Assembly: GCA_963846775.1 (NCBI GenBank)
Contig: CAWJXB010000001.1
Location: 62,001 to 126,000, forward strand
Source of the DNA: CAVYXA01 sp963846775
GTDB taxonomy: Bacteria > Verrucomicrobiota > Verrucomicrobiia > Chthoniobacterales > UBA10450
Direction of reading: 5' to 3'
DNA length: 64,000 nucleotides
Below the pieces are notes generated by a model that was not told the DNA's origin, made no database searches, and saw only the letters and a program-made list of their open reading frames with translations. A program made the position numbers and the translations under genes. Below, piece after piece: positions 1 through 9,762 of the stretch. The first letter of the stretch is position 1. Each line of letters starts with the position of its first letter.

Positions 1-290
1 TAACGCAATTCTGGTCTCACCTTTTCCGACTCGATCTGGTTCAGGCACGTATTCACGGCGATCCGCGACACCCAGTGTTCGATCGGCACTTTGCCCGAAA
101 ACTGATGGAGCCTTTGAAACACTCGAATGAAAATCATTTGGCAGAGGTCCTCCTCCGGCGTTCGTTTCGCCCGATGTGAGCGCACAATTTTCGCCACCAG
201 CGGATAGAGCCGTCGCACCAGCTCGCCAGCTGCCTTGTCATCGTGCCGCAGAGCGGCTTTGACCAGCCCGCCTGGGTCAACAACATCCAT
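1..290 (-). CDS. ECF-type RNA polymerase sigma factor (partial, N-terminal part)
   Basis: The gene reads leftward from an ATG at 290 and runs off the window edge after about 96 codons. The visible part matches sigma-70 region 2: an acidic-aromatic helix around EEDLCQMIFIRVFQRL, then HWVSRIAVNTCLNQIESE, the -10 recognition helix typical of ECF sigma factors. Such proteins direct core RNA polymerase to a small regulon, often in envelope stress. Region 4 is outside the window, so the subgroup cannot be given, and no anti-sigma gene is visible. It lies 74 bp downstream of addA on the same strand. Confidence 0.8.
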   Translation of the reverse strand, partial: MDVVDPGGLVKAALRHDDKAAGELVRRLYPLVAKIVRSHRAKRTPEEDLCQMIFIRVFQRLHQFSGKVPIEHWVSRIAVNTCLNQIESEKVRPELR

Positions 291-364
291 GGAGAGAAAA
301 GCGCATCCACTCTTAGACTACGACCGCCCTCGATCCGTTGGGGTTACAACTTTTCAGCAGTCTC

Positions 365-3300
365 TTAAGACTCTGGCGACTGAAGCTTGGTCGCAAACTC
401 GTTTGGCGGCAACTGCCGCAGGCGTTCCCACTCCTTGGCAAGTTCGTCCTGATCGTAAGCAATAAGGAACCCGGTGGCGGTGGAATAGATAGCGGCTTTG
501 GTCGTGTGGTTGGTCATGTCTTGAATCGCTTTCCAATATGCCGCCATCTGTGGCCGGTAGCGCGCGCGCAAACTGTCGATCTTGTCCGGCGCGATCCGGT
601 TGGTCTTCCAATCCAGAATGAAAACCTTCTTCGCTTCGGCTTGGAACAATGCAAGATCGACAATCCCTTCGAGACATCTGGTTTGATCAATTCGCCAGAG
701 GATCGGCATTTCTTTGTGAATGATGTCCCTGGCAATCCGCCGCCGAAAATCCAAGTCGGCGGCGAGAAGTTTTTCGAGCAACTCCCATTCGCGCTTCGAG
801 CGGGCCGCGTCCGGCGAGGCCGTTTTGTTTCGCTCGAAAATCTCTTTCCACGATTTGCCGTCCGAGTCCCAGGGCAGTTGCTGCATGAATTGGTGCCACC
901 AAACGCCATAACGCAACGCCGGACTGAATGCCGCCGGCGTTTTCAGATTTTCCGACCAATCGCCTGCCTCGACAATTCTTTCCGTCGGCAGACGACTGGG
1001 ATTGATTGTTTGCACGAATGCGGACGCATTCTTCGCCGCGGTTTTTGCGTCAATTATCTCGGGCAATGATTGCTGGTCGATCTTATCTTTCTTCGCTTGG
1101 GCCGCTTCCTGGTGGTGCGCCGCCGTCTTCTCGCACGCGAGCGCTGCTGTTGAAACACTCAGCATGGTTGCCCAATTCGTTTCGCGTTCATCGGCGCGAA
1201 ACCATTTCATTTGCGAGGAGCTATGCACTTGGCCGTTTCTCTTCGCAAATAATTTATGGTCGGCCGCCAGAACCAGCGTGTGACGGGCACGCGTCAACGC
1301 GACATAGAGGAGGCGCTCCATCTCCTGGCGTTCTTCAAGCTGGAGCATTTCCTCGAGCTCCTTGACGTCACCTTTATCGAGAAGCAGTCTTACCTTTTCG
1401 TTCTTCTTGTCGTGAATCAACCGCGGGTAGCGGGGCGATGGAAAATGAACTTCGCGGGAGAGAAACGGCACGATCACAGCCTGCCATTCTGACCCTTTGG
1501 CTTTTTGCGATGTGATCAGTTGAATTGCATCCCGGGTCGAGGGCCGGACTTCGCGCGCATCGTAAAAATGCACGCGCAATGATTCCGCAAACTCGCTCAA
1601 CGTCATGCCTTCCGCTTCCGCCGTGGCCGCAACCGCCAGCAACGCATCCAGCTCACTGTTCAAATCGTCAAAATCTTCTTCTGGTAAGGCGCGGAGGCGT
1701 TCCGCCAATTTCGTTTGTTCAACCAGAACGGTCGCTGCTTCAAATAACGACTGGCTCAGGATCGACAACCGCGTTTGGGCAAGCAGGGTCAATTTCCGGA
1801 CGACGACACCGGAACCGCTCGTGAGGGTTTCGATTTGAAAACGGTCGCCGAATCCTTTGGAGAAGACGGCCAGATCGTGATCAGAAATGCCAAATACTTC
1901 ACGCAACACTCCGACGATTTCGTAACTGCACTGCGGATCCGCCATGATCGTCATCAGCGCGGTGAACCAGGCGTAGGCCGGGCTATCGCCCTTGAGTTCC
2001 CGTTCCGATTGGATTTGGACCGCGAATCCAGCGTCGCGCAGAGCGCGTCGCAGTGTTTGCAGCCATTCTTTTCTCGGACAAAGAATCGCGACGTCGCGCC
2101 ACGAATTTGCTCGCAGCCTCGATAATCCAGCGCCGCGCAGCCAGCGCGCAAGCTGGCGCGCTTCCTCCAGCGCCTTCCGCCCCTCGGAAACCTGGCCGCG
2201 CCTGTCCGGCTTGAGTTGTTCCGCCGCCACGTCCACCCTAACGACTTGTCCCGGAAGAACTTCAGGCCGCGGATTCAGTTCTACGAACTCGACCTGATTG
2301 TCCTCGTTATTCAGGATTTCGCGAAACGTTTCGTTAACGAATTCGAGCTGCTTCGTGTCGAGCCGGAAAGTGACGGAAAATTCCAGCGCCTCGGCCGCGC
2401 CCGTTTCCACCAGCGTCCGATGAATCCGGCGGTAACGCGTCAGATCGGCCCGGTCGCGATAGATCGATTGTTGCAAATCTCCCACCATGCAGAAATGCCC
2501 GGGCCGTGGACCGGCCTCGCCGTAGCCAGGCGAAGGCGGGTGATCGACACGGGCCTCCAGCCAATCGCCGCTCGCTTTCGGTGGTCGGCTGATTTCCAGG
2601 AGCAGAGAGAACTGGCGCGGATCGGTGTCCTGTGCTTCGTCGAGAAGGACGCGAAAATTGTTTTCCCGGATCTGCCGGGCCGCCTCCGGATGACGCATCA
2701 ATTCCAGCGCGAGCGCGACCTGATCGTCATAAGTGAGCATCCCGCGCTCGAGGCGGAACTCGCGATAATCCCGTTGCACTTCGGCCGCGACGCAGAGCGC
2801 GCATCGATCGATCCACTGGCGTAACGGCGCAAACGCCTCGCGCCAGATCGGAACAAAATCCTTCGCGATCGTTGTGCAGGTTGGCCAGCGAACGAAGTCC
2901 TCAGTCTCGCGCCAGGCACGCACGGCTCGCTCCAATTCGTCCTGCAAAAGCGGGATGGTCTGGAGGGAGCTGCCTTTGGCGACGAATCGGGAAACGCGGC
3001 TAAAATCCGTGTTGGGACAGCGGTGGAGAGGCGGATCAATAGCGGGCAAGTCCGCGTTCCGTCCCAATTCCATCAAATCCCGCGCCTGCACATGCCGCAA
3101 TAGCTCCTTACGGTTTTCATTGGATAGCGCACGTCCAATCGTCGTTTGGTGTTGCACAAAATCACTCCAAAGTTCCTCGTCGTCGGTAATCACGTCGAAG
3201 GTCGGCGGCAAACCGAGATGATGGCCGTAACCTTCGAGCAACCGAACACAGAAACTGTGGATCGTGCCGAAGAAAGCACGATTAAATGCCGACAACAGGT

Positions 3301-3550
3301 CGAGCGAAATGCCCGCGCGCAAGATCTCCGTGCGCGCGCGCTGCTGCATCTCGTCGGCCGCGCGATTGGTGAACGCCACGACGACCAGTTGGGGCAGGCA
3401 TTCCAGCGCATGTCGATCCTGCGCCATTTTCACAATTCGGTCCGTGATCGCGCGCGTCTTGCCCGAGCCGGCGGCCGCAAGCACCGAAAAATTTCTTCGA
3501 AGTTCCGACGCGAACCGTTCGCGACTGCTCTGATCGCTTGGCCCGGTCAT
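365..3550 (-). CDS. addA: AddA-like UvrD-family helicase/exonuclease
   Basis: A 1061-residue superfamily 1 helicase with a C-terminal nuclease, the layout of AddA/RecB-type double-strand-break resection enzymes. Visible motifs are Walker A AAAGSGKT at residues 25-32, AFTNRAADEM, a Walker B LLDEAQDTD near residue 310, GDLQQSIYRDR, the SQKAKGSEWQAVIVP motif, and YVALTRAR. The PD-(D/E)XK nuclease core is GIVDLALF followed by DWKTNR at about 980-985. Its start overlaps the addB-like stop by 4 bp (ATGA), which implies translational coupling and a two-subunit complex. Family knowledge puts it in recombinational repair. RecB-type naming is possible, but the pairing with a large inactive-helicase-like partner favours AddAB. 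Confidence 0.88.
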   Translation of the reverse strand: MTGPSDQSSRERFASELRRNFSVLAAAGSGKTRAITDRIVKMAQDRHALECLPQLVVVAFTNRAADEMQQRARTEILRAGISLDLLSAFNRAFFGTIHSFCVRLLEGYGHHLGLPPTFDVITDDEELWSDFVQHQTTIGRALSNENRKELLRHVQARDLMELGRNADLPAIDPPLHRCPNTDFSRVSRFVAKGSSLQTIPLLQDELERAVRAWRETEDFVRWPTCTTIAKDFVPIWREAFAPLRQWIDRCALCVAAEVQRDYREFRLERGMLTYDDQVALALELMRHPEAARQIRENNFRVLLDEAQDTDPRQFSLLLEISRPPKASGDWLEARVDHPPSPGYGEAGPRPGHFCMVGDLQQSIYRDRADLTRYRRIHRTLVETGAAEALEFSVTFRLDTKQLEFVNETFREILNNEDNQVEFVELNPRPEVLPGQVVRVDVAAEQLKPDRRGQVSEGRKALEEARQLARWLRGAGLSRLRANSWRDVAILCPRKEWLQTLRRALRDAGFAVQIQSERELKGDSPAYAWFTALMTIMADPQCSYEIVGVLREVFGISDHDLAVFSKGFGDRFQIETLTSGSGVVVRKLTLLAQTRLSILSQSLFEAATVLVEQTKLAERLRALPEEDFDDLNSELDALLAVAATAEAEGMTLSEFAESLRVHFYDAREVRPSTRDAIQLITSQKAKGSEWQAVIVPFLSREVHFPSPRYPRLIHDKKNEKVRLLLDKGDVKELEEMLQLEERQEMERLLYVALTRARHTLVLAADHKLFAKRNGQVHSSSQMKWFRADERETNWATMLSVSTAALACEKTAAHHQEAAQAKKDKIDQQSLPEIIDAKTAAKNASAFVQTINPSRLPTERIVEAGDWSENLKTPAAFSPALRYGVWWHQFMQQLPWDSDGKSWKEIFERNKTASPDAARSKREWELLEKLLAADLDFRRRIARDIIHKEMPILWRIDQTRCLEGIVDLALFQAEAKKVFILDWKTNRIAPDKIDSLRARYRPQMAAYWKAIQDMTNHTTKAAIYSTATGFLIAYDQDELAKEWERLRQLPPNEFATKLQSPES

Positions 3551-6500
3551 GGTCGATCCTCCTCATCGTCGACGAGAGCAGGATGAGTCAGCGCCCATCT
3601 TTCACGGAGCAGTTCCTGGTCGATCGGAAGGGTTGCCAACGGATAATCGGCGGCAAAGCTAAAGTCGGAACGGATCGGGCCAAGCAGCCCGAAAGTTCCA
3701 GTCTCCTGCATTTGATGGAGCGCTTCCCAAAAATCCGAATGCGAAGTCAGTTCGTCGAGGTCGAGCTGAGGTTGGTCCAAAGTGGTGCGAGGAGAGAGAA
3801 GACTCAGCGCGACTTGTTCTGTCCCGAGCTCGCGCGCAGCCATACCGTAAAGACCGAGTTGGACCGCTTCTCCCCGGACGAGCTTTTTGCCCAACCCGGC
3901 GAAACGGGCATCCTCGTTCCATGACGGCGAAACCAGCGACTTTTGGTTGCCGGTCTTATAATCGACAATCCAAACTTGCGCCCGGTCGAGCGGGGAGCCA
4001 TTGGTCGGGGGACGCGCCAGGATCAGATCGATCCGGCCGCGGAAGCGAAGTTTCTTATCCTTGCCTAACGAAACGATTTGCGGTGACTCCAAAATCCATT
4101 CGGTCGCGACTTCGGACCATTCCTTCACCGCGCTCAGTTTCTGCGCCAGACAACCGGCCAGCGAATTCGCGTAGTCCCAGCCGGAAATCCACCAATCCGG
4201 TAAGGCGCGACTGGGCTGAAAAAAAAGGTCAACCTGGGCTCCCGCTTTCTTCCACACGTCCTCAATTTCATCCCGAAACCGCCGCGCCGCTTCACGAACA
4301 GGCTCCGCGATTTCTTCACGCGACGGAAGATCGATGAATTCGTTTTGCGCCCGTGCCGCCCCGAGCTGCGCCAGCCACCGATGAACCCAGTTGCCGGTCG
4401 TCATTGGCCATTGATTGAAATCGCGCTCCGGATTTTCGACGCCGAGAAACGCGTGCAGCCAGATCAAGGCCGGTTGTTTAACGACTTTATCCCACTCCGT
4501 TGCGCGGAGCGTAATCTCGCGGTCGATTGGTTCGCGCAGGGCGAAGTCGTACTCGCCGGCACGGTGATCGACCCGACGGCGGGCATCGTACGCCACGCGG
4601 GTTTGTCTGATGTCGGGTGTGCTCTCCGTGCGCGCTTCAGAGAGCAATTGTCGTTTTAGCCAAGCCCGCGTTTGCTCCCGCAACTGCTGCATTGTCTCCT
4701 GTGAAAGAACAGTTTTGCGCGAGGAGAAATAGATCTGATTCAGCAGTTCGCTCGGATTCCAAAACCGTTCGGGCGCGGTTTCATGAAGGAGATTGGCCGC
4801 AAAGGCGACGGCGTGGGTAGTGGATTCGAGGGCGCTGAAAAATTGGCGCACGGCGATTTGCCGTTGCTGCTCCGGTCCGAGCAAAAGCGTTTTGTTCTCG
4901 CTCACCGTGGAGTGCCCTTCCCCCTGCTTTCCCTGGCGAACGATGCGTTTGTTCAACGCGGCCACTTCGTCATCACGCAGAAAATTCGATTGGTGATGCG
5001 GACGGGGCCATTCACCCTGGTTCAATCCGGTGCAGATTAAGTGCGACCATTCCTGGCCTTCGGCGTCGGCGTAGCCGAGGAGGTGAACCCGGCTGTAAGG
5101 ATGATCTCCTTCCGTCGTGCGCGCCGATGAGAACGAGCTCAGAATCTCCTTGAGCCAGCGCAAATAGAGTGTTCGCGGAAATTCGCTGTGGACGGCGCCG
5201 CGCCAATCCTGACCGAGCCGCTCCAGTTCGAGCCAGCGCTCTTTCCATTTCCACTGCGCGAAGATGCCTTTGGTTTCGGCCAGAAAGCGAACAAAGGAAG
5301 CCTTTGGCCGCAAGAATTCGACGGCCGAGAGAGCTTCCGCGATTGAGGCGAGCTCGGCATCATCGGCCCACCGCGTGCAATATTCGCGCAGGACGGTGAC
5401 ATCATCGATCAGGATGTCGCTGTAAACTCGACGCAGGCGCGCTTCCAATGTTTGAATCGACAAGTCGCCGAGAGCATCGGCGCGCGACGGCAGCGCTTTG
5501 AAGAACCGGAGCAGTGGATCGAGTCGATGATGTTCCTGGAGTTCAATCCAGGCGTTCCACGCCATATCTTCAAACGGGCCAGGAACAAAATGACCAATGG
5601 CATCGTGATGCGAAATATGAAGCTTGGTCAGAAGATCGGATACGAGACGCGGCAGTGCGCCTGTTCCGGGAAACAGGATGCCGAGCCGAGTACACGATTT
5701 TTCCTCCAAGAAAGAGAGTGCCATCGCGACAATGGCTTGTGCTTGTTCGGTGTCGTTCAGGCCAACGAGGAAAGAGCGCGACGGCCGATCCTCTGGAGGC
5801 GCTTCTTTATCCTCTGGTTCATCGACAGGTTTGCCTGCGCCGAAATGTTCTTCCCATGTGCCGATCCAAAGCTCGTCGATATTACGCGCTTGTTCGCGCG
5901 GATAATCGAGGATGATGGTGGTGTTTTGCGATGACTGCAGCGCGGCGTGCAACAAAAACCAGAGTGGCCAATGGGCGCCGTTAAATCCGGTAATGAGGAG
6001 ATCCGAAAATTGTGGCGGCTGGTCTCCCAGCGTCTTCAACAGGTTGCGATCGGCCTCGTAAATGAGGTCGAAGTTACAGGCGCACAGATGTTGATGGAAT
6101 TTCTTGATCACGCCGCGGAAAGCAGCCGGGCCCTCCGCGATCAAGTCGATGCCGGCCGCGCTAAACTGGTCGATCAAACGCAGGAAATGATCCGGGGCGC
6201 GCGCGACCGAATTGGCGGCGAGATAATCCGGCTCGCGCATCCGGGCACGGCGTTGCTCGACGTTCGCCGGCAACTGCCTGGATTCGTCAGCCGCGATGGA
6301 GAGCAATAAGCGAAGCTGCTCGCGCAGCGGAACGCGGTGTCCGGTTTGACGCATCAACAGCTCGCGAATTTTCTGCGGGGTAAGGAATTGCACGGCGAGA
6401 AGCGAAACGTTCTTCTCCAACAGGCGACTGCGCAGGAAGGATGCGTAGCTGGGAGATGGCGTAAGAATGGCGGTGCATTCGCGCTTCATGGCGGCAGCTC

Positions 6501-6591
6501 TGGAAACCGTTTCACACCACGGAAAAATGATCTGTTCCCAAGCGGCGGCGGATGAGCTGGCGATATGGAGCGAGACGGGCATGTGAACCAT
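3547..6591 (-). CDS. addB: AddB-like PD-(D/E)XK nuclease subunit
   Basis: A protein of about 1014 residues that partners the downstream AddA-like gene, whose start it overlaps by 4 bp. The C-terminal third carries a RecB-type nuclease core: RGRIDLIL, then VDYKTGNQK at about residue 876. The N-terminal part looks like a degenerate helicase (SPSYASFLRSRLLEKNVSLLAVQFLTPQKIRELL), as in AddB/RexB. I chose the ATG at 6591; another ATG lies at 6582, and an open extension reaches 6639. The first two candidates lie just past or at the selB stop (6596), so the gene is tightly coupled to selB. No classical four-cysteine iron-sulfur cluster pattern was recognised. Confidence 0.78.
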   Translation of the reverse strand: MVHMPVSLHIASSSAAAWEQIIFPWCETVSRAAAMKRECTAILTPSPSYASFLRSRLLEKNVSLLAVQFLTPQKIRELLMRQTGHRVPLREQLRLLLSIAADESRQLPANVEQRRARMREPDYLAANSVARAPDHFLRLIDQFSAAGIDLIAEGPAAFRGVIKKFHQHLCACNFDLIYEADRNLLKTLGDQPPQFSDLLITGFNGAHWPLWFLLHAALQSSQNTTIILDYPREQARNIDELWIGTWEEHFGAGKPVDEPEDKEAPPEDRPSRSFLVGLNDTEQAQAIVAMALSFLEEKSCTRLGILFPGTGALPRLVSDLLTKLHISHHDAIGHFVPGPFEDMAWNAWIELQEHHRLDPLLRFFKALPSRADALGDLSIQTLEARLRRVYSDILIDDVTVLREYCTRWADDAELASIAEALSAVEFLRPKASFVRFLAETKGIFAQWKWKERWLELERLGQDWRGAVHSEFPRTLYLRWLKEILSSFSSARTTEGDHPYSRVHLLGYADAEGQEWSHLICTGLNQGEWPRPHHQSNFLRDDEVAALNKRIVRQGKQGEGHSTVSENKTLLLGPEQQRQIAVRQFFSALESTTHAVAFAANLLHETAPERFWNPSELLNQIYFSSRKTVLSQETMQQLREQTRAWLKRQLLSEARTESTPDIRQTRVAYDARRRVDHRAGEYDFALREPIDREITLRATEWDKVVKQPALIWLHAFLGVENPERDFNQWPMTTGNWVHRWLAQLGAARAQNEFIDLPSREEIAEPVREAARRFRDEIEDVWKKAGAQVDLFFQPSRALPDWWISGWDYANSLAGCLAQKLSAVKEWSEVATEWILESPQIVSLGKDKKLRFRGRIDLILARPPTNGSPLDRAQVWIVDYKTGNQKSLVSPSWNEDARFAGLGKKLVRGEAVQLGLYGMAARELGTEQVALSLLSPRTTLDQPQLDLDELTSHSDFWEALHQMQETGTFGLLGPIRSDFSFAADYPLATLPIDQELLRERWALTHPALVDDEEDRP

Positions 6592-6595
6592 CAAA

Positions 6596-8392
6596 TTATC
6601 GCAACAAACGTTTCTCGCCCACTCGTCGCGTAATTCCATCGCGATCCAGTCGCTCCAGAAACGGCACCATCACTCGACGCGAGCTCTCGAGCGCCTGTCG
6701 CAGTTCGCTCACAGTGGCTGGTCCGTTCTTTGAAATAAAATTCACCACGGCTGTGCGCATGGCGGCAAAGTGTTCGCTTAACAACACAACATCCTCAGAA
6801 ATCTCGATGGCTTCCCCGTTGTCGATCAGAAACCGGAGCACCAGTCGCGCTTGTGGATCGGTTTCCCTGGTCCGGCGCGGTGGCGGATCAAAAGGTTTTT
6901 CTGACAACGCTTCACGAGTTTTGTTCTCGATGGGCCGGAGGGCCGCCGGCAATGCGGCTTGATGTGTCGTGTGTGCGATGCCCGATCCCGTGCGAACGAA
7001 ATTGCCGGCGCAAAGATCGGCGATGAGCGCTTGAAAAACGTCCACCCGCACATGGTCCATTAGCGCTCGCAATTCATTGAGGTCGAGCCCGGCGCGTTCC
7101 GGATTTCGTTTGTGCGTCGCGCCGATCAGCGCGATCGCCCGCGTCCGCAATTTGTCCCAAGTATCCGGGTCGACGGCGAGCTCGCCGCGTATGGTGATTT
7201 GACGCGAATCCTCCAAACGGAGCAGTGCCGCCGCTATTTCATCGGCACTGAAATGCGATTTGCGCAGCAAAGTTTTCTTTCGCACGAATCGGCGCGACGC
7301 GACTTCGGCGCGCAGGCAAAGAGCGACGTCTCCGGGGACGGCCAAAATTTTCGAGTGCTGATCGCCATCCGGATCGAGAACAATTCCGCCGCCGATGGTG
7401 CGTCGTTCCGAGGCGTCGCGGAGAACAAATCGGTCGCCCAGGAACGCAAAAATAGGTGACGCGAGTTTCAGGCGGGCAACGCCGTCTCGCTCGAGCGCCA
7501 CAATTCGCGCAGCGACCCGCGACGTGCCGTGATGTAGATAAACTGAGCTCCCATTTTTTAGTGGTCGCGCGAGATGGACTCGGGCCAGGAACTTCGAGCT
7601 CGCCGGCCCAAGATCGCCGATTGTGATCACATCACCGCGCTTGATCTGCTCCAGTTCGACGTCCGGCACATTGATCGCGGTGCGCATTCCGGGCTGCGCG
7701 AGCTCGAGCTCACGGCTGTGACTCTGGATCGAGCGAACTCGGGTTTCGAGACGGCGCGGCTGAATGACAATCTTCTGGCCGCGTCGCAATTCTGCGCCTG
7801 TCAATGTTCCCGTCACGACCGTGCCAATCCCGTGCAGCGTGAACACGCGATCGATAAACAAGCGCGGTTTTCCGTAATCGCGTTGCGGTGGCATCGCGCC
7901 TAACTCGACCGCAAGCGCTTTCTTCAGATCTTCCATTCCTTCGCCGGTGCGGACCGAGGTCCGAATGATCGGAGCTTGCGCAAACGGTGTGTCGCTCAAT
8001 CGATTCCGAATTTGTTCGATGTTGATGTTTGCCGAATCCATTTTGGTCAAAGCAATCACCGCGCGTTTCACGCCGAGATGCGTCAGGATTTGCAGGTGCT
8101 CCTCGCTTTGCGGCATCCAGCCGTCATCAGCCGCAACGACGAACAAGGCCAGATCAATCGAGCCGACGCCGGCAATCATGTTGCGCACGAAATCTTCGTG
8201 CCCCGGAACATCGACAATTCCGGCATGAATCCCGCCGGGCAGATTCAGTTCAGCAAATCCGAGATCGATTGTGATTTGTCGCGCCTTTTCTTCCGGCAAA
8301 CGATCGGGATCGACGCCGGTGAGCGCTTTAACGAGCGCGCTCTTGCCGTGATCGACATGACCGGCGGTGGCGATGATGAAATGCTTGGTCAC
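6596..8392 (-). CDS. selB: Selenocysteine-specific translation elongation factor SelB
   Basis: A 598-residue EF-Tu-like GTPase that carries Sec-tRNA(Sec) to the ribosome at recoded UGA codons by binding the SECIS hairpin in the mRNA. G-domain motifs are GHVDHGKS at residues 11-18, DVPGHEDFVRNMIAG and ALTKMD. These are followed by EF-Tu-like beta-barrel domains (VFTLHGIGTVVTGTLTGAELRRGQ) and a C-terminal winged-helix part, as expected for SelB. The ATG start overlaps the selA stop by 4 bp (ATGA). It belongs to the tRNA-Sec/selD/selA/selB unit. Length and motifs are normal for the family. Confidence 0.96.
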   Translation of the reverse strand: MTKHFIIATAGHVDHGKSALVKALTGVDPDRLPEEKARQITIDLGFAELNLPGGIHAGIVDVPGHEDFVRNMIAGVGSIDLALFVVAADDGWMPQSEEHLQILTHLGVKRAVIALTKMDSANINIEQIRNRLSDTPFAQAPIIRTSVRTGEGMEDLKKALAVELGAMPPQRDYGKPRLFIDRVFTLHGIGTVVTGTLTGAELRRGQKIVIQPRRLETRVRSIQSHSRELELAQPGMRTAINVPDVELEQIKRGDVITIGDLGPASSKFLARVHLARPLKNGSSVYLHHGTSRVAARIVALERDGVARLKLASPIFAFLGDRFVLRDASERRTIGGGIVLDPDGDQHSKILAVPGDVALCLRAEVASRRFVRKKTLLRKSHFSADEIAAALLRLEDSRQITIRGELAVDPDTWDKLRTRAIALIGATHKRNPERAGLDLNELRALMDHVRVDVFQALIADLCAGNFVRTGSGIAHTTHQAALPAALRPIENKTREALSEKPFDPPPRRTRETDPQARLVLRFLIDNGEAIEISEDVVLLSEHFAAMRTAVVNFISKNGPATVSELRQALESSRRVMVPFLERLDRDGITRRVGEKRLLR

Positions 8393-9762
8393 TGCGTGCA
8401 GGCGGCGCGGATCGCATCGACCACCAGATCGTCCTGCGACGGAAAGATCGTGCGCAGATCGAGTTTGAACGATCCGTCCGCGATGTAGCCGATGACCGGC
8501 GGATTATTAGCACGCAGCCTCTTTGCGAATTCCTGGGCATTCTCGGCCAGGATGTCGATGGTAATGGACGACATGATCGAATGCGGCAGCGTTCCGCCGC
8601 CCACCTTCGCTTTGCCGCGCCCGATGGCGATGCGCAGCGGCAAGCCTTGCAATCTGGAAAAAATAGAGGCGGCCCGGGATCGCAATTCATCTTTTGAGAT
8701 CTGCAAGAGTGCCAGCGCTGGAATTTCGGACAGCACCTGGTTGAGATGAAGATCGACGGTCGATTGCAGCGCCGCGAGACAAAGCTTGTCGCAGCGCAGG
8801 GCGCGAAAAAGCGGCTCGCGTCGCAGGGCGCTGACAAATCGTTTTTTTCCAACAATGATGCCCGCTTGCGGCCCGCCGAAAAGTTTATCGCCGCTGAAAC
8901 AAATCAAATCGGCGCCGGCCCTGAGCGCATCGGTTGGAGTTGGTTCGTGCTCAGCAAGACCGAATTGCTCGGAATCGACGATCGCGCCGCTTCCCAAATC
9001 TTCGATAAATGGGACACGTTTCTTTCGCGCGAGCGCGGCGATTTCCGCTGATGCCGGCGATTCGACAAAACCGCTCATGAAGAAATTGGAGCGGTGGACT
9101 TTCAAGATCATCGCGGTATCGCGCCTGATCGCGCGGGCGTAATCGTTCAGCGTCGTTTTGTTGGTCGCACCCACTTCGCGCAGTGTCCCGCCGGCCGCCT
9201 CGATAATTTCGCCAATGCGAAATCCGCCGCCGATTTGCACGAGTTCGCCGCGCGAAACAATTACCTCAGGTTTTGTCCTGATGAAATGTTGGACGATCAG
9301 GACCAACGCGGCTGCGCAATTGTTTACGGCCGCAGCGGCTTGTGCGCCGCAAAGAACAGCGAGGGCGTTCTCGATGTAACCGCCGCGATGACCACGGTCG
9401 CCGGTTGCCAGATCGTATTCGAGATTCGCGTAACCGGCGCCGGTTTCAATCAGCGCGCGAATGGTTTCGCGCGAGAGCGGGGCGCGTCCGAAATTCGTGT
9501 GAATGACAATGCCGGTGCCGTTGATGACCGACTGAATTCGGCTGGCGCGTAACCCTTCGAGCGAACGGCGAACAAGATCGACAATCGACTCGAAGTCCGG
9601 GATCTCGTCCGAAGCGCGAACTTTCGAGAGCTCGCGCCGGACAAGATCGACAATCAACGGCCGCGGCAAATCGGTCTGAGCCGGACTGGCATTTTCGCGT
9701 AGCGCAGCGAGAACCTTCGTGACGGCAGGAATGTCGCGGCGTGTTGTGATTCGCTTATGCAT
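8389..9762 (-). CDS. selA: L-seryl-tRNA(Sec) selenium transferase
   Basis: A 457-residue PLP enzyme that converts Ser-tRNA(Sec) to Sec-tRNA(Sec) using selenophosphate from SelD. The PLP-binding lysine sits in SGDKLFGGPQAG (Lys293), and INGTGIVIHTNFGRAPLS near residue 80 is the characteristic early motif. Length matches the bacterial decameric SelA. Its start lies 8 bp inside the end of selD and its stop overlaps selB by 4 bp, so selD, selA and selB are probably one translationally coupled unit. Confidence 0.97.
   Translation of the reverse strand: MHKRITTRRDIPAVTKVLAALRENASPAQTDLPRPLIVDLVRRELSKVRASDEIPDFESIVDLVRRSLEGLRASRIQSVINGTGIVIHTNFGRAPLSRETIRALIETGAGYANLEYDLATGDRGHRGGYIENALAVLCGAQAAAAVNNCAAALVLIVQHFIRTKPEVIVSRGELVQIGGGFRIGEIIEAAGGTLREVGATNKTTLNDYARAIRRDTAMILKVHRSNFFMSGFVESPASAEIAALARKKRVPFIEDLGSGAIVDSEQFGLAEHEPTPTDALRAGADLICFSGDKLFGGPQAGIIVGKKRFVSALRREPLFRALRCDKLCLAALQSTVDLHLNQVLSEIPALALLQISKDELRSRAASIFSRLQGLPLRIAIGRGKAKVGGGTLPHSIMSSITIDILAENAQEFAKRLRANNPPVIGYIADGSFKLDLRTIFPSQDDLVVDAIRAACTQ

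Noticed and set aside
338..1069. Long plus-strand reading frames opposite addA and addB
   Set aside because: They are antisense shadows of a helicase-nuclease pair with clear motifs; their translations are Arg/Pro-rich and without family features.
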